From: Oryza sativa Japonica Group
Lineage: Eukaryota > Streptophyta > Magnoliopsida > Poales > Poaceae
Length of the DNA stretch: 64,000 nt
Assembly (NCBI RefSeq): GCF_034140825.1
Contig: NC_089040.1
Location: 987,501 to 1,051,500 of the forward strand
Reading direction: 5' to 3'
Below, in pieces: positions 24,896-33,658 of the stretch; the stretch's first letter is position 1; each line of letters begins with the position of its first letter. The translations under genes and the position numbers were made by a program. The notes beneath the pieces were generated by a model that worked only from the letters and a program-made list of their open reading frames with translations, was not told where the DNA came from and made no database searches.

Positions 24896-26821
24896 TCAAT
24901 CAACATGATCATCTACTACTGTCTGGTTGCTTGAGAACAATGTGTCTCTTTTCTTGGGAAAACCAGGGGGCTCCATACCTGGGCCTCGATACTTCAGCTC
25001 CGGTGTGGTTCGAAGCACAGGCTCTGTTGAAACAGGTCGATATGGAATTCCTGCGGCCCCTGTATATCTAGTAGGGGACACATACCTTCTTGGAGCACCT
25101 CTCAACGCCCCACCCCGTAGGTCCACACCCCTGGTAGCCTCAGCATAGGCTCGGTCTGTCGCTCTTGTGGTGGCATCCACATAGCTTCTATCACTGGCTC
25201 TTGTTGTGCCATCAACATAGCCTCGCTCACCAGTTCTTGTTGAGCTATCAGCGAAGGCACGGTCACTGGTCGAATGATTCAAAATGCTCCCTGTAGGAGC
25301 TGTGACTGAGGTGTTAAATGTCTCCTCCGGAGTCCAGCCCAACGAATCCTTCTTCTTTACATAGACTTGCCAAATGCCAATCAAGAACAGGAGGAAGAGC
25401 AGCGCTGGACCACTCCACACCACAGCATTGCTCTCCGGTTTGTACACCGGGAAGTTGGACCTGTATATAGCAATGTAACCATCTCCGAGTCCCAAGATCA
25501 CGAGCTTCTCCCTGTCCGCGGCAACAAGCGGCTTCCCAGCTGGTGAAGCAGGCATCACGCCACCAGAACCCGCAAACACAGACTTGATATCCTTGATTGA
25601 TGTGGCGAATAGCAGGCGGGGAGCCCCAACCCTCCCATAGTACTGAGTTGATGTGTTGTACACAAGGATCTTATCTTGGCTGGCTACCAAGAGGTAGCCT
25701 TTGATCGTCTGTATCGCCACGGGGTTGTCGATCTCAGCCTTCTTGATTGCCCGGACCCTGCATTTCAGGCTGGCAATGTCACCGAGCAGCAGGACGTGCA
25801 CGAGATCGCCGGCATCAGTGAAACCATAGGCCTTGAAGCGCTCGGAAGGATCGAAGGAGTAGGCCTTTGGGAGGGAGCCATTGAGAGCTTCAGCGAGGCC
25901 CTCGCATGGTGTCTCGCGGACAGACATTGATCGGAGGTCGAGCGACGCGGCGCCGGCCTCGGTGAGGAAGAGGAGTCGCTGCTTCACAAAGGCGAGAGGC
26001 GTCGACGAGGCGATGGCGGTGCCGTAGAGCGTGCCGTTCTCGGTGAAGACGCGGATGCGGCCGCCGGAGTCGCAGGACAGCACGTAGCGCGCGCGGCCGG
26101 CGTGGTGGGCCTCGAGGTGGAGCACGGGGGCGGCGTCGAGGCCGCGGACGAGGAGGCGGGACGACGCGGCGGCGAGGGTGAGCCAGTCATCGCCGTGCGG
26201 GGACGACTCGATGAGGCGGTGGGCGGCGATGGAGCCGTCGGCGTGGCCGGCGAAGAGGAAGCAATCGGTGCGGCGCGGCGAGAGGTACGCGAGCAGGGCG
26301 GTGACCGGCGGCTCGCCGGACACCCCGGGCTCCAGCTCGAGCAGCGCGTCCCCGGCGGCGGAGAACACGAAGACGCGGCCGCGGGAGTCGCCGACGGCGA
26401 AGTACTTGGTGAGCCCATCCGCGTCCTCGTAGGGCAGCGCGGTCGCCGCGGCGGCGTAGGCCCCGTCCCCGAGCCGCGCGGCCGCGGCGAAGTGGAACCG
26501 CTCGGACCAGTAGGGCCTCCGCTTCGTCACGGCCACCCCCTGCGGCGCCCTCCGGTCGCCGGGCGCCGCCGCGGCGGCTGCCGGCGGCGGCGGATCGGGC
26601 TCCACGGATCTGGCGAGCGCGGACTCCAGCGCCTGGACGGACTTGGCGAGCGACTCGGTGAGCTCCTCGAGCCGCGCGAGCTGCGCCTCGCGCCGCACCA
26701 GCAGGCCGGCCTCCACGGCCGCAGCCGCCTCCGTATCCGCCGCCGCCGCCTCCTCCGACGCGGCGGCGGCGACGGCGGCGAGCGTGAGGAGGAGGAGGAG
26801 GGGAGCGACGTGGTGGGCCAT
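24896..26821 (-). CDS. Intronless type I membrane protein with a propeller-like luminal domain
   Basis: One uninterrupted 641-residue frame. Residues 1-21 form a signal peptide (LLLLLTLAAVAAAA). An Ala/Glu-rich segment at about 25-75 may form a coiled coil (RREAQLARLEELTESLAKS). Residues about 95-465 hold repeated beta-type segments (YFAVGDSRGRVFVFSAAGD, FLFAGHADGSIAAHR, YVLSCDSGGRIRVF, LLVASQDKILVYN), which suggest a WD40- or PQQ-like beta-propeller. A transmembrane helix follows (PALLFLLFLIGIWQVYV). The tail of about 145 residues contains 12-residue repeats. The promoter side has several CCCACATGTCAG words. I recall conserved plant homologues of unknown function and give no name. An ER or secretory location is inferred from topology. 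Confidence 0.8.
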   Translation of the reverse strand: MAHHVAPLLLLLTLAAVAAAASEEAAAADTEAAAAVEAGLLVRREAQLARLEELTESLAKSVQALESALARSVEPDPPPPAAAAAAPGDRRAPQGVAVTKRRPYWSERFHFAAAARLGDGAYAAAATALPYEDADGLTKYFAVGDSRGRVFVFSAAGDALLELEPGVSGEPPVTALLAYLSPRRTDCFLFAGHADGSIAAHRLIESSPHGDDWLTLAAASSRLLVRGLDAAPVLHLEAHHAGRARYVLSCDSGGRIRVFTENGTLYGTAIASSTPLAFVKQRLLFLTEAGAASLDLRSMSVRETPCEGLAEALNGSLPKAYSFDPSERFKAYGFTDAGDLVHVLLLGDIASLKCRVRAIKKAEIDNPVAIQTIKGYLLVASQDKILVYNTSTQYYGRVGAPRLLFATSIKDIKSVFAGSGGVMPASPAGKPLVAADREKLVILGLGDGYIAIYRSNFPVYKPESNAVVWSGPALLFLLFLIGIWQVYVKKKDSLGWTPEETFNTSVTAPTGSILNHSTSDRAFADSSTRTGERGYVDGTTRASDRSYVDATTRATDRAYAEATRGVDLRGGALRGAPRRYVSPTRYTGAAGIPYRPVSTEPVLRTTPELKYRGPGMEPPGFPKKRDTLFSSNQTVVDDHVD

Positions 26822-27046
26822 GGTTGTCAGTGACAGCGGAGCGGGAGTGGAGTAGGGTTTAGAGTAGTTTTATGAGTTTTGGAGGTTGGGATTAGAAGAG
26901 GGGATCTGGTGTGTGTAGGGGAAAGTGCGGGGACGGGACGGCTCCGTGGGGCCCACATGTCAGTGGGTCGTTTATGTCTCGGCCGGCTGTGTGGGCCCCA
27001 CATGTCAGCGGTTAGTTATGTGTGGGAGAATTTACTATTTGCCAAA
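26822..27046. promoter_or_regulatory. Promoter region with repeated GGGCCC / CCCACATGTCAG words
   Basis: Upstream of the minus-strand membrane protein gene. GCCCACATGTCAG occurs at 26951-26963 and CCCACATGTCAG at 26997-27008. Two more copies lie in the arms of the adjacent inverted repeat (27101-27112, and inverted at 27164-27175). TGGGCC-type site II motifs are common in promoters of broadly expressed rice genes. Binding factors are inferred only. Confidence 0.45.
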
Positions 27047-27229
27047 TGCCAGTGCCCAAATGCCACTCTCCCAAAATTTCATTCCCAAATGCCACTCGGG
27101 CCCACATGTCAGCCTCACTCATCATTGGGTCCCGCATCACTTTTGTTTGAATGGAGAGTGAGGCTGACATGTGGGCCCGGGTGGCATTTGGGAATGAAAT
27201 CTTGGGAGAGTGGCATTTGGGCACTGGCA
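27047..27229. repeat. Near-perfect 73-bp inverted repeat (hairpin)
   Basis: Arms 27047-27119 and 27157-27229 match at 71 of 73 positions around a 37-bp loop. One of the two mismatches would be a G-U pair in a plus-strand transcript and the other a G-U pair in a minus-strand transcript. The flanking word CTATT occurs on both sides and may be a short target duplication. It is probably a young foldback element. A transcript would form a long stem. Confidence 0.85.
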
Positions 27230-27934
27230 CCTATTGCTCCTGCTACACAGGACAGCCTCGTTGACTAATAATATTATTATCTACCTGTGGGGCCGAGGTG
27301 TCAGTGGGCAGCGCTTGTGACTTGGGTTTAAGATATGGGTGGTTACTTGTTTGCCATGGCGTGGTAATGAAAAATACCAGGTTTATTTAATAAGTTACTA
27401 AAAAATTAAATAAAAATTTAAACTTAGGATGAAATTTGTCTGATTTTTTTTTTCGGTTTTGCATAGTAACCGTCGTAACCAGACTAGCAAGGGTAACCCC
27501 TCTTCCAACGATAACTTGGTAAAGAAATGCACTTGCAGGTGACTGAACATTTTTTTTTCTTTGTTTCTGTTGTGTAGATCTTAGAACAGATAATGTCGGA
27601 ACATTTCTTCCGGAATCTGAACTTGTTTTGCTGAAATGATGTAAAATCCCTGCCTTGAAACAGTTACTACCCTGGAAACAAAAGAGAGAAGAAACCGTTA
27701 CCAGTCGTGCAATCAAACGGTTTCTTTCTCTACTTTTATTGTTCACTGTTCATGCAATGAGACAATTTCTTTCTTTGCTTTCATAGTTTACTGGTTTTTC
27801 CTCCTTTTGCTTTCATTATTTACTTTTCAAGCAATCATACAGTTTGTTTGCACACACTTGTTACTATCAAACTACACTAAAATGACAGTTGTCCAACTAA
27901 ATACACTACTGCAACTTTACTATACTTCAGTAGT
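27230..27934. other. Intergenic, no gene recognised
   Basis: AT-rich. From about 27700 on, it belongs to the left copy of the local duplication that ends near 29800. Confidence 0.5.
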
Positions 27935-28253
27935 CCCAGAGTCCTAGAGTCCTATAACTCTAGGGTCTTTGACTATGTGCTTTCTTCGGTCGCAGTAGTC
28001 CTAGAGTCCATCCTTTCAGAGGGCCGGCTGTGGTCGTTAGCGGCCGTCGCTTCCTTTGGGGAATTGTTGGGAGCGTAGAGTGGCTCTGCCCCCTCCAGTT
28101 GTTTGGAGCAGAGTTCCTTTCCTTTCGTTATTTTTTATCTTTGTTTTTCTTCCTTCCTTGGCATAGGCCGGTCTATTTGAGTGCGTCGTGTTTCAAAAAA
28201 CTCTATTCTTCTAATATATTGACGTGCAATCCTTTTACGCGTTCGAAAAAAAA
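27935..28253 (+). mobile_element. 5'-truncated LINE 3' end
   Basis: A 319-bp insertion with a perfect 16-bp target duplication ACTATACTTCAGTAGT at 27919-27934 and 28254-28269. It ends in an A run after ATCCTTTTACGCGTTCG, a 3' end typical of a rice LINE family and different from that at 17741. It has no intact coding part. Confidence 0.85.
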
Positions 28254-28269
28254 ACTATACTTCAGTAGT

Positions 28270-29932
28270 ACATAGTAGATGTGTTTGAGTAGAGACAAGA
28301 GAAGGGCAGTGGAGGTTCATTGCATCATCCTGATTATTCCAGCAAAAGAGGAGATGGATGGATAGAGAGAAACACCATCATCTTTTGCCATCCTCATCCT
28401 CTCCCTGACTCTTTTCTTTTCTCAAGATGCCATGAATCTGCAGGAGAGGAGGTGCACTCCACTCCAGTATGGCAGGCACGCCATGGTCGACGGCTGCAGT
28501 ATACAGTATATGCTTGTGGAATCCTTGTTGGCTTAAACAAGCACAAAAGGGACAGACAAACTTCGTAGAATTGTAGGAATTTGAAGGCAAATTGTTCGGT
28601 TCATTCAACAGCTAGGAAAAATTCCCACAATTCCGAAGCGTAGCCTTAAAACGATAAGTTAAATTCAGAGAAGACAGACAGACTTAATTATACTCATGAA
28701 CAAAGTATGGATTGAGTAAGAAATTCTCTCATAAGGATTGGCAAATATATAATTGAGGAAGGTTATAGAAGAAATTGACCAGTTGGAAGGGGAATGTCTT
28801 TCGATAGGAGGAAGGCGTGTGTCAATTAATTCGGTGTTGAGTTGTCTAACCATGTTTAAAGTATCCTCAAGAAGCTAAATTACTATAGGTCTAAATTTTT
28901 TTTGGCAAAGTGATGGACATAAAAAAAATATAGAATAGGGAATTTAGATATGCAAAATAAATATTTGTTGAGTAAATAGTTGTATAGTAAGCAGCTGCCG
29001 CGGCAACAGGTTGTCTGACAATGTAAAGCATGTCCTACCGGATTTTACGAGTTTTGAACTATTTCCTATAGAATTCATGTTTTCTTAAAAGCAGACCAGT
29101 TATTAGTGCAATCAACCGGATAGTTTCAATGTTCGCTGTTCATACAACGCAGCACTTATTTTTTTTGTTTTGTTTTATTTATCGTTTATAACTGTTGTTC
29201 TCTATCCAACAGTTCACTTTCTTTGCTTTTATTGTCTACTGCTTGATTTAATTGTTGGTACTGTTTTGCCTTCACAGTTTCCATTGTCTACTGTTGTTAC
29301 TGTTTGTCTTCTTCGCTTGCTGTTCATATGCAATCGATATCATTGATCATTGCTAGTATGTTTTTGTACGCATTTACTGACCAACTACACTGAAATGACA
29401 GTTCCCACAAAATTAAATTACACCAGTACCGTTGTAGTAGATGTATAGACAATGGAAAGAGCAGTGGAGGTTCATTGCATCATGGATACAGAAACATAAA
29501 AGCCCATCAACTTGGCCTTGTTTAGCTCCAAACTTTTTCTTCGAACTTCTAACTTTTCCATCACATCAAAACTTTCCTACACATATAAACTTCTAATTTT
29601 TCTATCGCATCGTTACAATTTCAACCAAACTTCCAATTTTAGCGTCAACTAAACAGGGGGCGTGAACTAAACAGGGTATAGTATTATATGCTTAATAGAA
29701 TCCTTGCGTATAAGAAAATCCCAACAACTCCAAACCGTAGCCTTAGCAACAAGTTAAATTTAGAAAAGACGGACAAACTTAATAACAGTCATGATCAATT
29801 AACAGGACCGAGTCTGCTTGAAACTATTACAAGTACAGAGAAGGGATGATCACAAAGCGCCTGATGATGGTATAGTATTTATGTTTATTGGTACATATAT
29901 GCAGCACTATTGATGGTGTTGTTCATAATAGC
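28270..29932. other. Intergenic, rest of the local duplication
   Basis: Apart from the duplication and the MITE near 29513-29677, only short unsupported frames are present. The last 130 bp before 29933 are probably the 3' untranslated region of the acyl-CoA-binding protein gene. Confidence 0.5.
29513..29677. mobile_element. Small DNA element (MITE)
   Basis: Starts GGCCTTGTTTAGCTCC and ends GTGAACTAAACAGGG, an imperfect inverted pair. CCATCACATCAAAAC and AACTTCTAATTTTT are typical of an abundant rice MITE. The target duplication was not resolved. Confidence 0.6.
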
Positions 29933-31345
29933 CTAAGAAGTGGATGCAGAAGCCTCCTCCAGCAGCTGCTTCACCTTGGTGATGTAATCGGCCATAGCTT
30001 CCTCCTTGGATTTCCCTGAATTCACCATGATTTGGATTTGTAAGCATTGATGGGAGTTTGCAGATATGACAAAGTTATATAGTTTAGCTGATATATGTTT
30101 TTGAGGACTTAAAGAGATCGGCATATACCTTCAACGGCCTTCCAAGCATCCCATTTGTATCTGTCTTTCAGGTTGAAAATACCTGGGCGCCCTGAAAGAT
30201 GAAACTGAATTGTTAGATACGATAACTCGAGGATAAAATGTGATCTTTGGTGTCTGTATTACGAAACAAGTCCAAAAGCATTGCCTTTGGAACTTGAAAG
30301 GTCATGATTTAAAAAAAAAGTAGAACAGCTGCTAAGCAAAGTCCCCATCGGGGAGAAACATAAGAATACCATATGTTACTACAATTTCAAATGACAACCA
30401 CCACTTAGTACTGTAATAGGTGAATAATTCCTCTGGAAATTGTAATATTAAACACCCCAAATTGACAAGCAGATTACAAGGATAGATGAGTTTACACTCA
30501 TCAAGCACTAAATTTGTGGCAAAACTTAAGCAGATCGATAATCCTTTTTAGTCAAAACACAAAACAGTGATTCAGATGCAACTATATGAAAGCTAATCTT
30601 GCCTGATCATCATGAAAGCATATGGAATCTTAGCACTTGAACAGCAGCAAATTAATTAGCTCAATTGATGAATGCATCGTTTCAAGAAGAGCAGAAGGCC
30701 TATATATACCAGTGGTAACCGGGCCAACGGTTGCCTGCTTGTAGAGGCCATAGAGAAGCAGCTTGTCCTCGTTGGAAATTGTGTCAGGCAAGGTCTTGGC
30801 CTTCTCGGCGAACTCCTCAAACTCCTCCTGCACAACAAGAACAACAACTAATTTGTTCAGAATCGACTTGAATTTGTTTACCTCAGGAAACTGCTCTGCA
30901 TATTTGGAGTTCAGAAGAACAGGATAACAAAGGCATCAATTGCAGTTTCTGATGGCTCCTCTAAAGTCTAAAGCACAAAAAGGTTTGATCTTTTATCACT
31001 ACTGCACCTACCTAGCTACTTGATCCAGAACACTGTCACTACTAAATTAACCAACAGAGGAACGAACAGCAGGTAGATTAGATTGGTTAATTACAAATTA
31101 ACATACTGTTAAACCACATGGTAGTATGGTACTCCAAACAAGATATATATTGCATGCCAAAGGGAAGAAAATCCTAAACGATAAACAACCAGCAAATCTG
31201 CAGGTAGATTGATTTCAACAAGCGGAGGAGTAATATCCATTCAACCTATGCGCATCCGCTCAAGAAAACACAAAGAAAATCACGAGAAGGGAAAAGAAGA
31301 AGAAGAAGCAGGAAGACGATTCGTTTAATTTACCTGCAAACCCAT
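29933..31345 (-). CDS. ACBP2: Acyl-CoA-binding protein, small cytosolic type
   Basis: Four exons, 31345-31334, 30827-30710, 30191-30129 and 30015-29933, join in frame to 91 residues. The first exon holds only MGLQ. The protein is a stand-alone ACBP domain of four helices with YGLYKQATVGPV near residues 31-42 and the KDRYKWDAWKAVEG stretch. These carry the conserved Tyr, Lys and Trp residues that bind the CoA and acyl chain. Such proteins carry long-chain acyl-CoA esters in the cytosol and protect them from hydrolysis. The length is normal for the 10-kDa class. The symbol is recalled from the rice family and is less certain than the product. A TATAAA-type box lies about 100 bp upstream of the ATG, and an out-of-frame upstream ATG at 31425 lies close to the expected start of transcription. 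Confidence 0.93.
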
Positions 31346-31445
31346 GGCAGCGATGGCGTCTCGTTCTCGTTGGCGTCAGTCGATTTCTTGGAGTTGGAGG
31401 GGGGAGGAAGATCAATGGACGCCATGTCCAAGCGTTTTTTATGAG

Positions 31446-31453
31446 TTTATATA
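31446..31453 (-). promoter_or_regulatory. TATA box of the acyl-CoA-binding protein gene
   Basis: TATATAAA on the minus strand, 101 bp upstream of the ATG. Transcription would be expected to start near 31415-31425. Confidence 0.6.
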
Positions 31454-31971
31454 GGAAGGGGGTATTTTGCAGGTTGGTTTTAGCCTTTCAGGACACGTGT
31501 CCTGATCAGGGCCGTTGGTGGGGTGTTGACTCCTGATCGGCGGTGGCGACGTGGCTTACGAGTGTGCGACTCGTGGATGGCACAGACAAAAAGCCTCTCG
31601 TGTGTGGCGATAATTTCGATGAGAAGGAAAAAATATTTTTTTTTGTGGTTGTTTTATTTAATGTTTTTAGATTTTATCACGTCAACGATTTTGCTTGGAG
31701 AGAGAGAGAAAGATATTTGGATATTCCAAGATTGTGCTATACAGTCCTGCCCTGATACTGAAGGAATAAAAAAGGCTTTATGTGTTGCCTACTACTAATA
31801 GGTTAAAGCAAACTGTTGAGAAAAAACTAATTAATTTGATTGGTTTGTCTATCTCCTACTCCGTAGTACTATAGTAGTGCCTGTAGGAATCCTAAACAAT
31901 TAAATGAAATAAGTATTTTTTTGGAAACCAATTGCAAATGCAGAGCAATGGATATGGACATTGTTGAGTTC

Positions 31972-31991
31972 TTTTTTTTTTTTGACTAATT
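31972..31991 (-). mobile_element. Minimal retro-insertion: A tail plus 8 bp
   Basis: Twelve T residues and the octamer GACTAATT lie between two perfect 14-bp copies of ACATTGTTGAGTTC (31958-31971 and 31992-32005). The duplicated block near 33070 has the same sequence without the insertion, so this is an added segment and not an old repeat. Confidence 0.8.
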
Positions 31992-32319
31992 ACATTGTTG
32001 AGTTCATGGACCAGAGCAACCATAAGAGAACCGTACGATCTCACTTGCAACTTCTTCCTTTGGTTTGTCAATCAGAAGTTCAGAAGTCAAACATGGACAG
32101 TACAGGATGACATCTCGTATGAGGTTTTTGTGAACGGTAAGGGCCGAAAATCATTGTGATATAGGGATGACAAACAAACTGAGGCTATAGTTGAGGGAGG
32201 AACAGTGAACTTTCTAAGGCCTTCTTCATTCTCTGGCTTGCTTGAATAGTTTACTCGATTTTATTCCGCTTTTGTACTTGTCATTTTGTCAATGTGATGA
32301 CCAGGTTATTAGTAGAGAT

Positions 32320-32500
32320 TTTTTTTAATACGCAAGCAGCGCATTTTTTATTAATAGGAATAAAGTTTATGTACAACGGACCCAAAAACTAAAAAATAAA
32401 AGAAGAGGACGGGTTACAGGACACAGAATGGAGCAAAAGGCCTAATCTCTGACTAGATTTTGTGACCGTGGAACCAAGCTAGGAAGAGGCAATTCTGGCA
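32320..32500 (-). mobile_element. Probable LINE 3' remnant
   Basis: A T run followed by AATACGCAAGCAGCGCATTTTT and AAAGTTTATGTACAA, read on the minus strand as a LINE-like 3' end before an A tail. No target duplication was found. The right side may have been lost next to the MITE. Confidence 0.4.
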
Positions 32501-32509
32501 CCGCCGCAT

Positions 32510-32752
32510 TTGCTAAGCGCCATTTGATGTGACGGAAAATTGCGAGACGAATCTTTTGAGCCTAATTACACCATAATTTGACAATATGGTGCTACAGTAA
32601 ACATTTGCTAATGACGGATTAATTAAGCTTAATAGATTCATCTCGCGGTTTACATGCGGAATCTGTAATTTGTTTGTTACTAGTCTATGTTTAAGACTTC
32701 AAATGTGTGTCCGTATACTTAAAAAAAAATTGGAAAGGAACTAAACACGGCC
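32510..32752. mobile_element. Tourist-like MITE, left end missing
   Basis: Has the inner word GAGACGAATCTTTTGAGCC, TGCTACAGTAAACATTTGC and a right terminus AACTAAACACGGCC followed by TTA. It is the same group as the elements at 14640-14979, 17731-18504 and 60080-60378. Confidence 0.65.
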
Positions 32753-33658
32753 TTACTCCCAAAAGTTCTTTTTATTCAGGAATACACGCAAGACTTGCAA
32801 ATCGAGGATTTTGTACATCAGCGCAAATGACATAAAAGGAAAATAAGTAGAGAGATAAAGAATATAAGGGTAGAACAACACGGCTAGAATAAGTAGAGAA
32901 ATAGAGAACAGTGTGTTAATCTCTGGCATCAGGTGCAACAGGTAAACTTTTGGAAACCAGATTGTAAATGCAGAGCAATGCTCTGTTCTGCTGCTTTTGG
33001 CTTTGGTTTCAAAGCTGGGTAATGAAAGTTGACTGTTTTCTAAAAAAATGTAGCGCAACGCATCAGGACATTATTATTGAGTTCCTGGACAAGAGCAACC
33101 AGAAAATAACACACAGCTCATGGAAATCTATGACAAAACTGTAGGTCCTCATTACCAAGTACCAAGCAACCACCATGGCAATTCATGAGAGCCTGTCGAA
33201 ACAAACATTACTGACACCAGTGATGTATTTCTTCGGAACTACAATTTTCTTTGGTTTGTCAATCAGAAGTTCAGGATTCAAACATGGACAGCACAGGAAT
33301 ACAAGATGTCAGGCTCATTTGCTCCAAGTGACTAATTCTTGTCTATCTCTATGATACTCAAACCTAATTACTCCTATCAAAATTTAGCTCGCACATGACT
33401 CTGGGTTTGTGACTTGTATTTGCTGCAGTGTCACGAACTACAGATCTATTCATCGACAGCGACAGAAACTGTGAAGCTGCCTGTACGACAACATTTGCTA
33501 TTAAGCAAAGGGTTGCCCACAGTATGTGCATACAATCTTCGGATACTGCTACCTTGAAGATTGATCAGCTGCTCTAGCTTCCTGTGTTACAAGTCCATCA
33601 TCCCCATGGTTCAACTCGGCAACATGACCCACCTGCCGTAGCTTACTTGGCTCCGTTG

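Larger units (their letters stand above)
27700..29800. repeat. Diverged local tandem duplication
   Basis: Copy 1 (about 27700-28700) and copy 2 (about 29095-29800) share, in order: GCAATCAA.CGG, TTTGCTTT..TTGTC/TAC tracts, AACTACACT.AAATGACAGTT, GCAGTGGAGGTTCATTGCATCAT and CGTAGCCTTA..AC.A.AAGTTAAATT. Copy 1 alone carries the LINE at 27935-28253. Copy 2 alone carries the MITE at about 29513-29677. Confidence 0.65.
31920..33310. repeat. Local duplication downstream of the superoxide dismutase gene
   Basis: Copy 1 (31920-32120) and copy 2 (32945-33310) share TTGGAAACCA..TTG.AAATGCAGAGCAATG, TTGAGTTC.TGGAC.AGAGCAACCA and CTTTGGTTTGTCAATCAGAAGTTCAG...CAAACATGGACAG in order. Copy 2 has extra internal sequence. 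Copy 1 has the 20-bp insertion at 31972. Confidence 0.75.

Noticed and set aside
26102-26833. A 243-codon open frame antisense to the intronless membrane protein gene
   Set aside because: It lies wholly opposite a well-supported GC-rich coding region. Strong third-position GC bias removes stops on the other strand. It has no domain or splice evidence.
27047-27229. Calling the inverted repeat a microRNA gene
   Set aside because: The stem is far longer and more perfect than a normal plant microRNA precursor, and no small-RNA evidence can be seen from sequence. Kept as a repeat and a finding.
32753-33058. A 101-codon minus-strand frame downstream of the SOD gene
   Set aside because: It falls inside a diverged repeat block, has no relatives by eye, and is hydrophobic by composition only.
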